Shown: positions 1-13,870, numbered from the stretch's first letter. The stretch: DNA of 64,000 nucleotides from Marchantia polymorpha subsp. ruderalis (GCA_037833965.1 AP031352.1:25214501-25278500); one strand, 5' to 3'. The notes: generated from the sequence alone by a model not told the origin. Numbers and translations are program-made.

Positions 1-3000
1 TTGGTCAAATTATCAACAGTGAATAACTGCGATTGGAGTGTAAAAGCGTATAGGCTTTGCAGTAGGAGAAATATTCACGAGATCGTATGTTAAAGGGAAA
101 CAGGATCTCATCCCCAGCAACACGGCATCAGACTCCAACAAAAAAGGAGGAAAATCACAAACCGGAAAAAGAAAGGAGAAGCATCTTAAATGCTGTTCCA
201 CCCAACCTTATGGTGAAACAGCGTGAAGTTCCACAATAACGTTAGGTGGGATTTGATGCTGGATAGTTGAACTAGACATAGAAGGTGAAAATATGATCTG
301 ATATGTTTTAAATTCGATAAGATATCATTCCGAGATATTTCTCTCACAAATAGATTTCTGTGAGGCAACCAGAGTTGCTGTTTTGGTTAGATTTAGGCAC
401 TATTTAAGGGCTCTTATAAACTCTAAAGATGTATTCTTCCTTTATTATTATTTTTAGAGTTCTATTCAGTAGATTATGATTCTCTAAACTTTGATGTGTC
501 TATCCGTCAGCTGTTGGGAAAGCGCTAATATGACAAGAGAGAAGATTGAAACTGTACAAAAGAGAAAGACTCAGACACATTTACGATACCGGATTGGGAA
601 GATCACGACTCCGATATTGTGCAAAAAAAGGTTTCGCTGATAAAAGCAATATTAACAGATATGATAATAAAATTAGAAATTTCATCTTTATTTTGAATTT
701 TTATCAATTAATTACATAAATAAAAAATCAACTATTTTATCATATTAAAATTAATTAAGCGAAATATTATAAAAAATTATATTCAAAACATCTTAAAAAA
801 TTTTTATTATAATTTTATGTATACAATTTGAACCTTGTGTCATATGTCTAGAATATGTCATATACTTAGATTTTTTTATTTTTCTCTGAAGAGTGAACAA
901 TATATCAGAATGTTGTGCACCTTTCTTGGAAATTAAAAATTCCAAGAAAGGATTTGAAAACTTAAAAAAAGAAAAATATAAAAAATTTACTCCTTATTAT
1001 ATCACTATCCATTTCTATAGTTATTTTTATATTAAAAAATTTAAAAAATTTAAGATACAGAATGATAAAAGAAAAAAAGAAAAAAATACTCAAACTAAGT
1101 AGACACACTTTGTGCAAAAAAATTATGAGTTTTTGTAGAATAACTGCAATATTCGAATATTTTCTCAATTTTTCAGGTTGATTGATGAAACAAATGCACA
1201 GTGAAATTTACAATTGAATTTTAAAATTTAAAACTTATTAATTTTTTAAATAAATTCAAGAATATATTTTGCAACGACAAGATTTATAAATTTAATCATA
1301 CTATCTACAATGTAGTTTGAAATGAAAAAAAATGTCTCACAAGAAAAATACCTAATAATTTATCTATCTTGAAAAAAGGTAATTATATTTTCTCTATTAG
1401 TAAAGACAGATTAAAATTTTTTATTGATATGAATCTTTCAAAAAAATTATTTTTCAACCTAGTGAATTTTTCATTTTTTTCAGAAAAATAATAATACTAT
1501 TTTTTGCATCATTATTATAAATTTGAATAATTTATATTAAATGAAAATAAAAAATAAAATAAAAATTAATTTAAAAAAATATTATACTTATATTTCAATA
1601 ACTCAGTTTTTATGAAAAAGATATTGTGTTTTTGTTCATATATCTGATCATGGAAAGCACTTGAATTTGTATTTTCTAAATTAGATTTTTTTTATAATTG
1701 CTATAATGAAATATATATATATTTATTAAAATATTAAAATATTTCAAAATATTTTTTATCTTTGCTAATAAAAATCAATAATTAAAATTTATGAAATAAA
1801 TATACATTTGAGCTTGTGATCTTTATTCCACAAAAATACCTTATTGAGTTGTTTTTCAAGTTTTTTGTTTTGATAAAAAATAAATAAATTCTTTTATCAA
1901 CACTTTAATGTTAATCATGAGATTTTTATGAGTATGTGTTTTTAGGCTTTTTTGGAATTGGATTTAATATGGATTTATTATGAATATTTTAATAGCATAT
2001 CTGAAACAAATATTTATCATTTAATTCAATGATTTGACAATGTTTGATGATCTATTATCAAGCATAATATGAATTCAAGTTGCTTTTCCATGTTGTTGTT
2101 CTATTTAATCTTTTTAATAAAAAATATGTTTCAATCAAAGTGGTAATAATAATAATTATTATATTAATTAAATTTGAAATAAGATGAAAATGAGATGTCT
2201 AATTATAGTTCAAAACTTGATGTGCAATCCCAAATTATATTTCTTACACATTTAAAGTTTTTATTAATCAAATTTTCTAAATACTTTAATTAATAATTTT
2301 TTACTCAGGAAATTTTTTTAAAATTAACAACAAACGTTTGAATAGATAGTCCAAGGTACATAAGAGTTTCAGAATAAAGTATCATATCATTTACAGATTG
2401 TGAACTGAGATTACGTGATGAAAGAAAGAAAGTATGGTGTGATAATTTGAACAACAAGCAACATTAGACTTCAAGATGTCAAGATTACACTTTGCAAATT
2501 GGATTTGGTTTGTACTCGTATAGAATTTATTTCAATTGCAAGAGAGTGAGTGATATGGTGACATGTATATTTGATGATGTGGTGTTCAAACTTTTCCACG
2601 ATTAACTATTCAAGTTCTGTGCTTCAACAGAGTGCTGAAGAGTCAATAATTACACGGCAAATTTTTCTTGATTTTCAGTGCTCGATCGTTGTCTCCACTT
2701 GTCTTTTTATTACTCATATGGAGGCTATGTTCTGTCGCCGGGGATCTATGCTGCCATCTTTTTTCATTTGTGTATATTAGTCATAGTTTCTTAGATCAAA
2801 TTAATCAGTGAAATATTGTGATCAAAAAGATTGAAAGAATACATTTCATGAAATGAATCTTCAGAGCTTTAGCTCGAACTGGATGTGATATGTTGTGACA
2901 TGGAATTGATTATTTGCATGATCTCTTTACTGGTAGAGATTTAATAGAAAGAACCTCACCAAGGCGAGTCCATCCTACCCTCTCTCCATGCATGCAATCA

Positions 3001-3644
3001 AAGACCAAACAGATTTGAAGCTAAACAAATGTCCTAGATTTCCCTCATCCTTTAAACAGAACCAATGCCCACCCCCTTCGGAAACTGCAATCATATCTAG
3101 CACACACATGTAATAATAGAGCAGCTGCGGATGACGTCGTTCAACTGCGATATCCAAATTTCTCTCAAAGGACGTCACAACTTGTTTGAGGCTCAGGGTA
3201 AGAATTATAGCACAATGAAACTTTTGATCTAATTACGACCATAAATTTCCACCACTTCGGAGCGATGTTTGAGGACTGAAACAAACTAACAGGCAATTTT
3301 TTATGATGTACGTCTTATGTCAGTTTGTATCTTTTCTTTTCTCATCACTCTCGCAATTTCAGTAACCCACTTTCGTGTTGTTGCGAGAACGAAGAGGGCA
3401 GCAGCGAAAACCATAAACTCGTAGACTTTGACCCGGTAAGGCTGCTATCAAAACTTAAGGCACAGTGGATAATAAGAGCCATAGGAGTTTTGCAAAAGTT
3501 GTGAGACCACAACAAAAGTGCGTGCCTACTTATGTGACCCTCTACTGGCTAAAGTAGAGAGAATCTAAGGGCCAAACCACGCGACAACGAATCCTCGCTT
3601 GTCATTAGCAGTCTAGCTCCCCCTTTAACTCACGGGAGGCAACG

Positions 3645-3723
3645 GCAATTTCACATATCCTGTGGCAAAGAAATCTACTGCTCCAAATTATTCGCAATTT
3701 CACATATCCTGTGGCAAAGAAAT
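3645..3723. repeat. Exact 30-bp direct repeat
   Basis: A 30-base block beginning gcaatttcacatatcc occurs at 3645-3674 and again, without a mismatch, at 3694-3723. The period is 49 bases. A fragment of the block start (ggcaatttc) recurs at about 3725. It looks like a short, recent tandem duplication. No coding function is seen. Confidence 0.9.
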
Positions 3724-4961
3724 AGGCAATTTCGCCCGGAAATCCGGTTTTTTCGGAATATATCGATTCCACGTGTATTTTCGCGCGTTCTTGGGTTACT
3801 CCTCCAATGACTTCTTTTCATTCGATTGCAATTAATAGAGACATTTCTCACTTTTCAGTCCGAAGGCACCACCGGCAGTGTGGTAGAGGTTATGGGATTG
3901 TCTCCAGCTGGCCGACTCAGGCCTACGAAAACCAGGTTTTCTTCTAGCCAGGAGATTGGTGCCGGCTGCCGGTCGTGTGGTTTGGGCCTAAATAGGAGGC
4001 AGAGCAGTATCGTAAAAGATCATGTGCTTTCTGTTTCTCACAAGCTCTGAAAGCTAAGAAAATTTTCCTGCTGGACTTGCTTCTGTGATGCAAAACACTT
4101 TGCGAGTCCACCGACCTTAGTATATCATACTTATTTATATGATACAGCACATTGTTGTAAGTATTGTAAAAATTAATCATGATATCCACTAACACCAAAC
4201 AGTAGAATTTTTAATATTCCTTTATCATACAATTAATATTTTAGGAATATTTCAATACATTGATAATGACAACTTTAAGACAAATTCATTATATATCAAA
4301 AGACACTTGATCAGTCACTAATAATTTTATTTTGTAGAGTTTAAATGCTATGTTGTGCAAGGTTGGGTGATACCATGTTATAATATTGACTGAAAGCGAA
4401 GGTATGTTTTGAGTGCAGCACAACGGTTAATCTTGAGGTCACTACATACCACTTTCTAGAAGCAAATAAGTATAAAATAGCAGGAGGAGGAACAAGCTAG
4501 CATTAGGTGGACAATGGCTAGGACTGTTACTTTGACTATAATTGGTTAGCCACAATCCCATCAACTTGGCTCTTTTGTCTTCGGCATCTTCACCATGAGG
4601 TAAAGTCCAAATTGCAGTTGCTTCCTTATTCAAGCAGATTTGATTTGGTAGGAACTATTCTGAAAACTGTTTTCCACATCGGAAGTACTGCATCAAGCAA
4701 AATTATGAAACACTTTGGCTGCTTTGAAAAACGAATCAGGTTGAAATCTCCATTCAACACCTTCTTAAATCATAACTTTATTTTGCGTGAAATTGGGGCT
4801 TTGGACATGAAATTTCTTTGAGTATTCCTTCTAATTATAAATAGTTCAGAAATTCTTTTGGACATTCGTTACCCGTGAGTAACTCCTGTCAGTAATTGGG
4901 CGGGTTTTTTTGTTTGCAGAGATATCTGAACAGTTCTGAGGACTGTGGTGTACACGCTTAT

Positions 4962-5004
4962 TAAATTTATTGGGTATGTCTAGAAACAATACCCAATAAA
5001 TTTA
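4962..5004. repeat. Inverted repeat, 16-bp arms, 11-base loop
   Basis: The left arm taaatttattgggtat (4962-4977) is an exact reverse complement of the right arm at 4989-5004, around an 11-base spacer. It could be a small foldback remnant. It is too short and AT-rich to claim as a microRNA precursor. Confidence 0.85.
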
Positions 5005-6158
5005 TAATTAATTCGACCACCTTTAGCCAAGAAAAACTGAATTCGGCTTGTTCCTTTTCATTTTCTTCGAACAAAGGTTTCCTCTAGATTCTTTGAACCA
5101 TGAAAAGATTATTTGAACCATAGAGTGAGTGCATGAGGGAATAGAAAAGCAAAGTCAATTGAGAAGAGTTAAGTTTCAGAGCTCGATGGGGCCGACGCAA
5201 CGTGTGCACATGGGCGATTTTGGTGACGGTGCTTCCATAAAGAAGTTTTCGAACGTGAGCAGTGCGTGGACCTCGGGAATACAATTCCAGTGGTGCGTCG
5301 AGGACAACATTCTTATGATACATCAGTCTCCTGGATTTGAGTGCGAAGGTCTCATCATAACTTCATAAACTTCATCATTATGTTTCATTAAATCCATGGC
5401 CGAAGCTACGGAATGAAAGAGCGGACCCACGACGCCGAGACAGCTCGAAAGAAACCTCAGCTCGTGCTGATGGTGGTCCATCTTCAGGATCTCATTCGAA
5501 GGGAGGCAAAACGCAATCGGAAAGTCGGTTCTGAGAAACAACATAAATAGTTTCACACATCACTCTTCCTGCTCCTGGCACGTAGAAGAGAATCTTCGAA
5601 GGCAAGCTCGGTCACGAAACTGAAGTAGGCGAAGCACTCAAACGATTCGCCTTTTTATTCCCAGCTACCCTGAATCTGATGGATTCAATAATTTTCGTCC
5701 TCCTTATTCCTTTCAGTGATCTAGACCCTCATGGATCTGCCTTGAATCCTCATCACCAGGTACTGAACACTGATTGAATTACGGCAGCTATCTTGTATAG
5801 CAGACGTCGAAGATGTTTGCACAAAATGGGATAGTTGACATAGAAACCAACACACCTTCGGCTGAACAACTCAGAGCACATGGTTAGATTTCAATGATCT
5901 CTTATGAGAACTGTTAATTACAGACGTGAGGTTTCTAAGATATGAGGACTCTACAAAGCGTCGAAAGGCGTCGCACTTCTGACCATATTGTACAAAATAA
6001 TGAGTTGCCCTCATCCCTGACTACGGCATCTATGTCATGAGATTGCCGAGCAGTTCATGAGAAATGGGATTTCGAGGCTTCCCTGGCCTTAAATCAGACC
6101 AAGGCTAACGACCGGATGACTGGCCCAGCAGTCATGTCCGTAGTGTACATGCGCACTA

Positions 6159-7037
6159 TCATCTGGTCATGACGAAGACTGCGATGGACGTCGCCATCAC
6201 AGACGATGCCATGGAGCGAGCCACGTGAAGAATCGAAGGTGCACCAGAATGTAGAGATGGTGGTGGTGGTGCCAGAAGACTTGGTGGTGCGGAAGGGACA
6301 TCTCCGACGAGACTGACGTGCAGTTTTTGCTCGAGAAAACACATTGAAGGTTCTCCGCAGATGAAGTAATAGTCCCGAACGCCGAGCATTGCAAGAGTGA
6401 TGTTGTCATGACCGGACCTGAAGGTCTCGATGGGATCTATGAACAGGCATGTGTCGAAGCTCGACGAATTCACGAGAAGGACAGAATGTGTCCTATTGGA
6501 ATAGTTGAAAACTGCACAGAAACAAAGTCCAGCAGCAATAACTCAGTCTGAGGAACCGGTGCAATGTCATCACACCACCACGACGATTTCTGCGCAGAAT
6601 CTGTACAGAATTTGATGGAAGCACTCCCTTTTCAACACTTGGAACTTATAAACCTTTCGTCATGCAGGACTAGTTCTATGCAGCAATAATGTCAAGCTCC
6701 TCCGGTCATGGGTAAACTGATCATGCAAAACATTGGAATGCGCGGTAATGCTTTACGACTGTCTGAAAGCAGGGTCACTCTCTGTCTCGAAAAATCTGAA
6801 TTCCAAACAGTCGTGACTCTCTAGGACGAAGTGGCAGTACTTACAAAGCTGGTCGGCGAATCTGATGTTCCTTGCTTCAGCCCAGGCAGTGTAGTTGAGG
6901 TCATTGGAGGTAGCGGGGACTGTCCAAGAGCCCAGATCATCTCCTACCATCCAGGTCGCTGCATCGACCGACACTTGCAGGATGGCTACGAAGATTGTGC
7001 TCAGAAGCGCTGTCAATGTTCTCGGTCGGGCCATCAT
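6159..7037 (-). CDS. Phytocyanin (early nodulin-like / stellacyanin-type)
   Basis: Two exons: 6845-7037 and 6159-6511, joined in phase 1 at a GTAAGT donor and a tttctgtgcag acceptor, giving 181 aa. Residues 1-26 form a signal peptide ending in VDA. The plastocyanin-like domain follows (about 27-133), opening with ATWMVGDDLGSW. The tail is proline/serine-rich, then hydrophobic (about 160-181), suggesting an ENODL-like GPI-anchored cell-surface protein. His73 (HSVLLV) and Cys116 (YYFICG) match the first two copper ligands, and Cys86 and Cys122 match the conserved disulfide. The usual PxHC motif reads PSMC here, so the third ligand His is Met121. Gln126 sits at the axial position. The family binds copper for electron transfer, or, in early nodulin-like members, has lost copper and acts in wall or membrane signalling. 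The ligand change favours an altered or absent copper site. Family call is secure; function is inference. Confidence 0.9.
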
Positions 7038-10000
7038 CGGTGGGTGTCAAAACCTTTCCGGAAGATGTGTGTGAGCCGAGACTCAGAGTTCAGATCTAAA
7101 CTTGGACGACGGTGGCTATAAAACTTGTGCAGGATGCGAGAGAAGTTTCCTGAAAGTGGCGATTGTCGGTAGGATCCACATTTCGGGTGGAACCGAGGCC
7201 GGCCCTGGGAAGAGCAGTGTGTTCAGCATGAGCGAAGGATTGCTGCGTACTTTTCGAGTGCTCCGGGTCTCAGTTCACTCAAAATTGGCATGTGCGCAGA
7301 GCAGCTGCAACCCGATGGATCGAGCTTGCTCTCTGGGGCAAAGTCTATGTCCCAGGTAGCCTCTAATTCTCAGAGAAGGTAATTTGTGACAACCTTCCGT
7401 TCCTTGAGCTTGCTCAGCAGAATCTTCGATGCTGGCTAGATATCAATATCGAAGGAAGGATTGCGTTTGAAACTGTTGGGGATCTCATGCACAAAATTCG
7501 TGCACAAAGGAACGATCCATCACCTTTAACATGGGTCGGGGCGGGGCCAGAAAGCGTCGAAACAGGATCACCCGCCGAAGAGCTCCGTAGAACCATGGAC
7601 CGCATGAATTCGCTCCAGCAGCTGTCAAAAAACATCGACATGAACATGACCTCCGCCTATTTCGGTAGCTATAAACCGCGGGAGATCCGGCATGTGGGAT
7701 TCTCCTCCTAGTGGCTGAAATCAGCCTCGGCTGCAGCACGATACGGTGTGGCTGCTAGGCCCCCAAAGCTCATGAAAGCGAGACGATTCGAGAATTGTAG
7801 TCACACATCATTGCCTGAGTCAGATCAGTAAGACTGTGCTAGTAATGGCTATCATCTGAAGGATGCTCGCACGTTCAAGGATGAACGTCTTGGTGATTTC
7901 AGAAAGTTGTATAGGGACGATAGCATTTGCTTGCACTCCATCAGCAGATTTAGGTGAGGGTTTATGCAATAAATCAAATCGTTATGTCAGGGATGGTTGT
8001 CAGACAGCGTAACATTTGTGTTTGATATTATTCAATAGACTAGATTCTTGGCATGCTCAAGATCCAGACTGGAGCTTGGGTCTTCATTATGCACTATTTC
8101 TCATTCGAGGTTCAAGTGCAAGGAGTTTGAGGAAGGCATATGAATGTGATCTTCATGGCACTAAATTCGTCTACTTAAACCAATGAACGTACCGTGAATA
8201 CCGCATGACAACAGCCAAGCACAATAACCATGGGTCTACTCATTTGATACTTCCTAATGAGCTGATTGCTTCCCACTGTGCTTGCTTAGTCTCTAGGCCT
8301 GGTGTGCTAAGAATTTATTTGATGATTGCACGTCATGCGAGGCGACTGGATGGAAGTGAAGAAGCTCAGCTTGCGTTTGAGTATGCAATGGTACAAAGCT
8401 TTCTTCTTGAGAAATAAAGATTAAAAATTCCATATGTTCTGTTTCTGGACATTGAAGCTCTGCCCTGAACGATACAGTTTGCGATATTCAAGGCATATGC
8501 CGTATTTAGACAGAATTTATGATGAGCACGATTATTCATTTTCAGGAACGCAATCGCTCACGTGCTCTAGTAGTTTGCGGATATAGACAGTGAAAACTTC
8601 AAAGTGATTCTGTACAACACTCAAGTCAACCCACTAGACATAAGATAATGAAAGGCCGCAGCGTACAATTGAATATATTACCTGTACAAAAGTACTGTTA
8701 TTCACACCATTGGAAATCATGTCGGAAGAATATTCGGGAGCAGATTGGTCGACGTAGACTAAGCTTAAGCTTTGTTGTTGCTTAAGAGATGAACCTGACC
8801 TGGGCTACAGTAGCACTCTGGATTGATGTATGTAGTTTTTGAAAGATTAAATGGTCAATGATGGAGCTAGAACCAGCGATCGACTGTTAATCTTTCGAGT
8901 TTTTCCAGGGACACTTGAAAGACCGACCATGAATTGGCACTTTTCGAAGAAGTAGCTCTATACTCTCCCCTCCATATGTCGCTGTCATGAATGCTTGCAA
9001 AATAGAACTGCAAAGGGAGAGAAACATTCTGACCAGCCACTAACTAGACTAGAGATTATGAGAACGAGAGAAGGTGAGAGTTGGATGAGAGAATATGAAC
9101 CTCATGTTGCACACGTTTGGAAACTTCTTCGTATAATACTACTTGTTCTTCATAGCATTACATCACATTTTTAGACCAGCCAAGTAGCAGCGAAAACCGA
9201 GAAATTCCAAGGAAGATGTGAGAAGCAGATACCTCTTCGATATCAAGAAGTGGACCGTATCGTAAAGTGTCCGCCATCGGTCCAAACTGCGAATCTCCTC
9301 AACGACATGCATAGCAACATTCAGAGTTGCTCCTCCTTGTGCACCTGGCTTACGGTAGGAAATAGTCGTCAGCACGTACAAGCATATGGCAGAACTACTG
9401 TAAAACGTTATGGTGAAACGTGTATGGCTGTCTGGAAATCAGAACACTGGGGCTTTGATAAAAAAAAATTGTGAACATCGTGAAACCAGCTAAAAAGAGT
9501 GGCGCTTCACGCGCTCAGATTTGGCATCTAGCTGTTTCAGATCTCTCTGCAATCTTCGATCTACAGATGATACTATAACAACAAGACCCCTTCTACAGAG
9601 CTCAGTGACAACTTAAGACAAAAGACTGATATCTGGTGCCAAAACAAACATCTGGTCAGACGGCATCTTACGCTGTCATCTTCGAAGGTTCGGATTCTGT
9701 TTATACTGTTTCTCATTTCTTTTGACGTAAACGTCCCAGGGCATCGTAGAGATGCTGGAGGGTTTTGAGACGAGTATTCAAGATGCGTTCAAACGGATGT
9801 ACAATGAAGCTAATCTGGTGATGTGTGACGGTCATGTCAGTACAAGCTGGGGTCTTTGCTTAAGCTGCTTTGCTTGATTATCCATCAGAGGTCAGGATCT
9901 GAGCAGGGCTCCTATTCCATCATCGTACTCAGCATTGTCCGCCTACATGGCTAGGGTAAATGGTAAATGGTAATAGATCAAGCCCAGGGGACCCAAAGGG

Positions 10001-13000
10001 TCAAAAGGCTGAAAAACACAATACAAGCGAAAACCACAAACAAGGGAAAGACCCCAAAGATCAATCCCTAGGGGATCTTTTGTCTACTGTAGAAAGCCGT
10101 TCTTCACCCCCTGGCATATAAGCATCCATATGATTACACAAGAATTGGTCTGTCCGGCTTTGGACATCTAAAGTTTTAGTACGAACTTACTGCAAGAATC
10201 GGATCTTGCCAATCTGAGAAGCGAGGTCGCGGTCGGTCCAATTTGGATGGAAGTTCATCAGCTGCTCGCTTACATAGCAAGAGACGATTTGACTGGGCTT
10301 TCAAAAAATAGCTTGGAGCAAAGCAGTCAGACCGTTTGTAGAACTCCAGTCTCTCTGCTGGTGGTTTGGTGTCTCCTCTTTAGTTCGTGCTTTGCCACGG
10401 GTTATTCTACTCGAAAGTCAAGTCAGTCCTTTTTTATGTCAATCTCCCTGGCAAAACAAGCTGTAGACCTCGGTAATATGCATATTACATTTCAACCGGG
10501 TGTGTTTCGAATCTCTTGGCTCTAATTTGTGCTTTCAAACAAGAAGTTCGATCTTCGGGAGCTTGATTGTAGCTATATGACTTAGCACTCCAAAGTTCCT
10601 AAGATTAGATAATCTGAAGGATCTAGTATGTCAAAATCTGCACATTTGAAGAGTTTTCGTTGTTTGTTATCAGTTCTTACTCATCTGAAAGACATTACCT
10701 TCTTCTCAACTCTTCTGAGCATACGTCTGCAGATATGTGACCACACGATCACGTGTGAAACGACACCTCTCTAGCGATGCCCAGATTTTGTCATTGATCG
10801 TGCGTCTCTTTGTGTCCCATTGTGCACATATTTAGTCCTAATGGAGATAGTTACGGAACTAAGCTTCATAACGAGCACAGCTTTAGACTGATCAAAGTGT
10901 TCAAGTAGTAAAGCCTCTTCGTCCAGAATTCATAATGAAGACGGTGGGAATGAGAGTTTACAACCGATAAGCATCACCGTCGCTTGTTGAATACTCTCGT
11001 GTTAATATAGTTCATTGCTCTCAGAGAAAAATTCTACAGCACGATTACAGATTACACCATAAGAGGTGGGGTTTCTAATTTAACAATTTTCTTCTCCAAT
11101 GAAGGCTCCACGGACGTTCACCTCGCAATCGATACACACTCGACTATCAGTTACTCAACAGCGGCCCGGATGGCCAGGTGTGCTTCAGTCGAGAGCTCAG
11201 TTGTCATCCTGGTGCACACTGCCTGACATGAAATTGTTATGAGTGTTATTAAGACTTTTAGTAAATAGAAGAACCTTCCCCTTGCATGCTTATGTTTACA
11301 AGGAGAAACGACTCCCTAATTGAACCTTGCTGAACAATATTCACCGACTGAACCTACAGTCTCTCACAATAACCCTTTCTAACTCTTAAATTAATTGTGA
11401 CGAATCAAAACTGAACTCCATGGAGATATCAAATTGTGCAACTTATTTTCGTTGGCTTCTCATCCTAGTCCTGATCCTGAAGGACCATGGCTTCTCGTCC
11501 TAATTACACATCCTTGAAGGGTTCCTCTAGCATCTACATTCGTATAATGTTTAAAGGCTTCTGATGGTACCTTTTTGGTAATATCTTTGGTCCTGAGTAG
11601 TTTGAGTATGTGATAGAAAGCACAGCATAGAAGTAAACATCTTTGGTTATTTCATATAGAGAGGTAGATTCATCTTTGATATAAGAGATTGCACCCTTAG
11701 CATCTTTAGCCAACTCGACCTTCTCGCCATTTTTGGTATTTTGTCATTATGTGGTTGCAAATAGATATATCCTTCGGATATAAGGCGGGTGTCGATGCAT
11801 GAGTACGTCTGTCACAGTTATTCTTACATCATGCGTTTTAGCCCAGAATATATGACATGAACTCGTGTAATATATTTCTTTGCTGATTGATTGGACTTGA
11901 TTGCTAATTGAGTTCTACAATCTACGTCAATGTACCAATAGTTTCACCAACTCTACTTTATTGCTCTAACAATGCGCATAAAAGGGATGTTGAAATTGCG
12001 CTAGGTACCTATAAGGTAGAATGATGAAATTGTGTCTTGTCGTAGTCCATCCATCTACGTCTTCATTATTTACTTCAAATGCAGTAGGTGCTTACTTGAA
12101 TTGATCCTCATTTGGAGATAGAGAATATATAGCCATGATGACATCAAAGATGATTTATGTGTTTGTGATGCCACATGAAGGTAGAGACCTAAAAGTCGAT
12201 TGAAGTTACATCAGCTCTACATATGGTTCAGAAGGACAGAAAAGTAGGTGGTTTTAGCGAGAGATTGTGTCAACATAAGGTACCCAAGGATAAAAAAACC
12301 TCTTTGTTACTATATGGAATTATGAATTAGATTTGGACTTGTTACTGAGAGATTTTACAAGTGTTTAGAATTTTATGTGGTAGAGAACTTCACTCTCGTT
12401 GGTGTATTATGTAGCATAATTGGAACAATATACTTCCATTGCCCTATAAAAAGTTATAATCAATTGATTATAAAGTAGAGCAATTATATTAGAAGATATA
12501 GTGTTGAATGACCTACTGTTTGTTAACTGAATGACCTAAACAGTTATTATCTAGAGATCTAGCGTATTGCTACTCATCCTCGTCCATTTTCATTCTTGTA
12601 CAACTTGGCAACATTTTTTAACTTTCTCGTTACATGCTTGTACATTCTTGACATTAGTAAGGAAGAAGATGAACTGAAAAATTCTTCTGGTTGAATAGTT
12701 TTTGATTCAGTCCAAAAGTTTTTGTTGATTATCTAAACATGTCTGTGTAATAAGATAGAGAGAAATGCGCACGTATGATGCAAGTGATTTAAATTTAACT
12801 TATTAGTCTGATAGCTACTTCAAATTCATATTTTGTCACAATTAAATCAAAATAATATAGTCTTTAGGAATTTAGATGAGGAATAATCATTTTGCAATAT
12901 GGAGCAATAGCCAAAAATTATAACTTTTTCCATCCTCATTTATGTACTTTGTTTCTTAAATGAATAACAATAAATTCAGTCCTTGCGCACATTCGGATGG

Positions 13001-13188
13001 TGTAGCATTCGATAGTATAATGGTTATTAGTACGGTGGACATTGTAGTTTGATGACATTTACAACACTTCAATAGTACTTATACATTTACCATGTCATGT
13101 GTATGCACGTTAGTGCAGTTTCAGATCGACGTTGGTGTCCATTTGAGTTCAGACACGTTGGATTCGAGTGTGACTCGGGTGACGTTGG
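7038..13188. other. Intergenic DNA, no supported gene
   Basis: This long stretch lies upstream of the phytocyanin gene. Open frames at 7102-7359 and 7487-7711 (+), 7485-7739 (-), 9250-9474 (+) and 10247-10525 (+) were read and show no family motif or splice partners. Composition is balanced to about 11 kb, then becomes more AT-rich with frequent stops (11-13.1 kb), as in old transposon debris. I could not identify a reverse transcriptase, integrase or transposase motif. The immediate upstream 500 bases probably include the phytocyanin promoter, but no clear TATA element was found on the minus strand. Confidence 0.5.
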
Positions 13189-13710
13189 GAGTCGGCTAAC
13201 GTTGAGACGCGGAGCGTAGGCTAGGTCGACTTTCCAGGTTTATATTCGTGTCAAACTAGAAGAATTGACAGTTCTTCGATAACTTTGTGTGGGAGCGTAG
13301 GCTAGGTCGACTTTCCAGGTTTATATTCGTGTCAAACTAGAAGAACTGACAGTTCTTCGATAACTTTGTGTGGGAGTCGGCTAACGTTGAGACGCGGAGC
13401 GTAGGCTAGGTCGACTTTCCAGGTTTATATTCGTGGCAAACTCGAGAACTGGCAGTTCTTCGATAACTTTGTGTGGGAGTCGGCTAACGTTGAGACGCGG
13501 AGCGTAAGCTAGGTACTTTCCAGGTTTATATTCGTGGCAAACTCGAAGTGTCACACACAAAGTTATCGAAGAATTGTCAGTTCTTCGATAACTTTGTGTG
13601 GGAGTCGGCTAACGTTGAGACGCGGAGGTTAGGCTAGGTCGACTTTCCAGGTTTATATTCGTGTCAAACTCGAAGAACTAACAATTCTTTGATAACTTTG
13701 TGTGTGACAC
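13189..13710. repeat. Five-copy minisatellite, about 104-bp unit, with one inverted segment
   Basis: The core ggagcgtaggctaggtcgac, or a close variant, begins at 13211, 13292, 13396, 13499 and 13624. Spacings are therefore 81, 104, 103 and 125 bases. The 81-base unit lacks the segment gtcggctaacgttgagacgc, which is present at 13191, 13376, 13479 and 13603. The 125-base unit carries an extra inverted copy of the unit end. Units end in a shared ttcttcgataactttgtgtg motif. Divergence between copies is only a few per cent, so the array is fairly young. Confidence 0.92.
13554..13600. repeat. Hairpin inside minisatellite, 20-bp perfect arms
   Basis: Bases 13554-13573 are the exact reverse complement of 13581-13600 around a 7-base loop. 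The right arm is the normal end of a minisatellite unit and the left arm is its inverted copy, which explains the over-long fourth unit. Confidence 0.9.
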
Positions 13711-13870
13711 TCTCCTTCCTTGTGTATGTATGTGTGAATTGTGAGTAGAGCATGTCTAGACGTATAAGGTACTACGATACCGAGTCGGAGCACAACCAAA
13801 CGTAATTTAGCATGCTTTTGGTCAAGGATTCTATACGAAAGAATATATTCTGTGAACCCTCTACAGATTA

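Larger units (their letters stand above)
1..6158. other. Gene-free intergenic DNA with very AT-rich block
   Basis: No open frame in this stretch resembles a known protein and none can be extended by splicing into one. Bases about 620-2560 are extremely AT-rich, with long A and T runs and stops in all frames, which is typical of decayed plant intergenic DNA. Bases about 3600-4050 and 5100-6100 have more balanced composition. Short open frames there (3826-4050 +, 5129-5368 +, 5323-5556 -) show no recognisable motif. A direct repeat and a hairpin inside this stretch are listed separately. Confidence 0.6.

Noticed and set aside
13005-13040. tRNA-Asp-like phrase (gatagtataatggttattag)
   Set aside because: Only a D-arm-like stretch matches; no acceptor stem or T-arm could be paired around it.
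11000-13100. Copia-type retrotransposon body
   Set aside because: I looked on both strands for reverse transcriptase and integrase motifs and found nothing convincing, only AT-rich, stop-filled sequence.
13189-13710. CRISPR-like array
   Set aside because: Copies are contiguous about 104-bp units with no unique spacers, in a eukaryotic genome.
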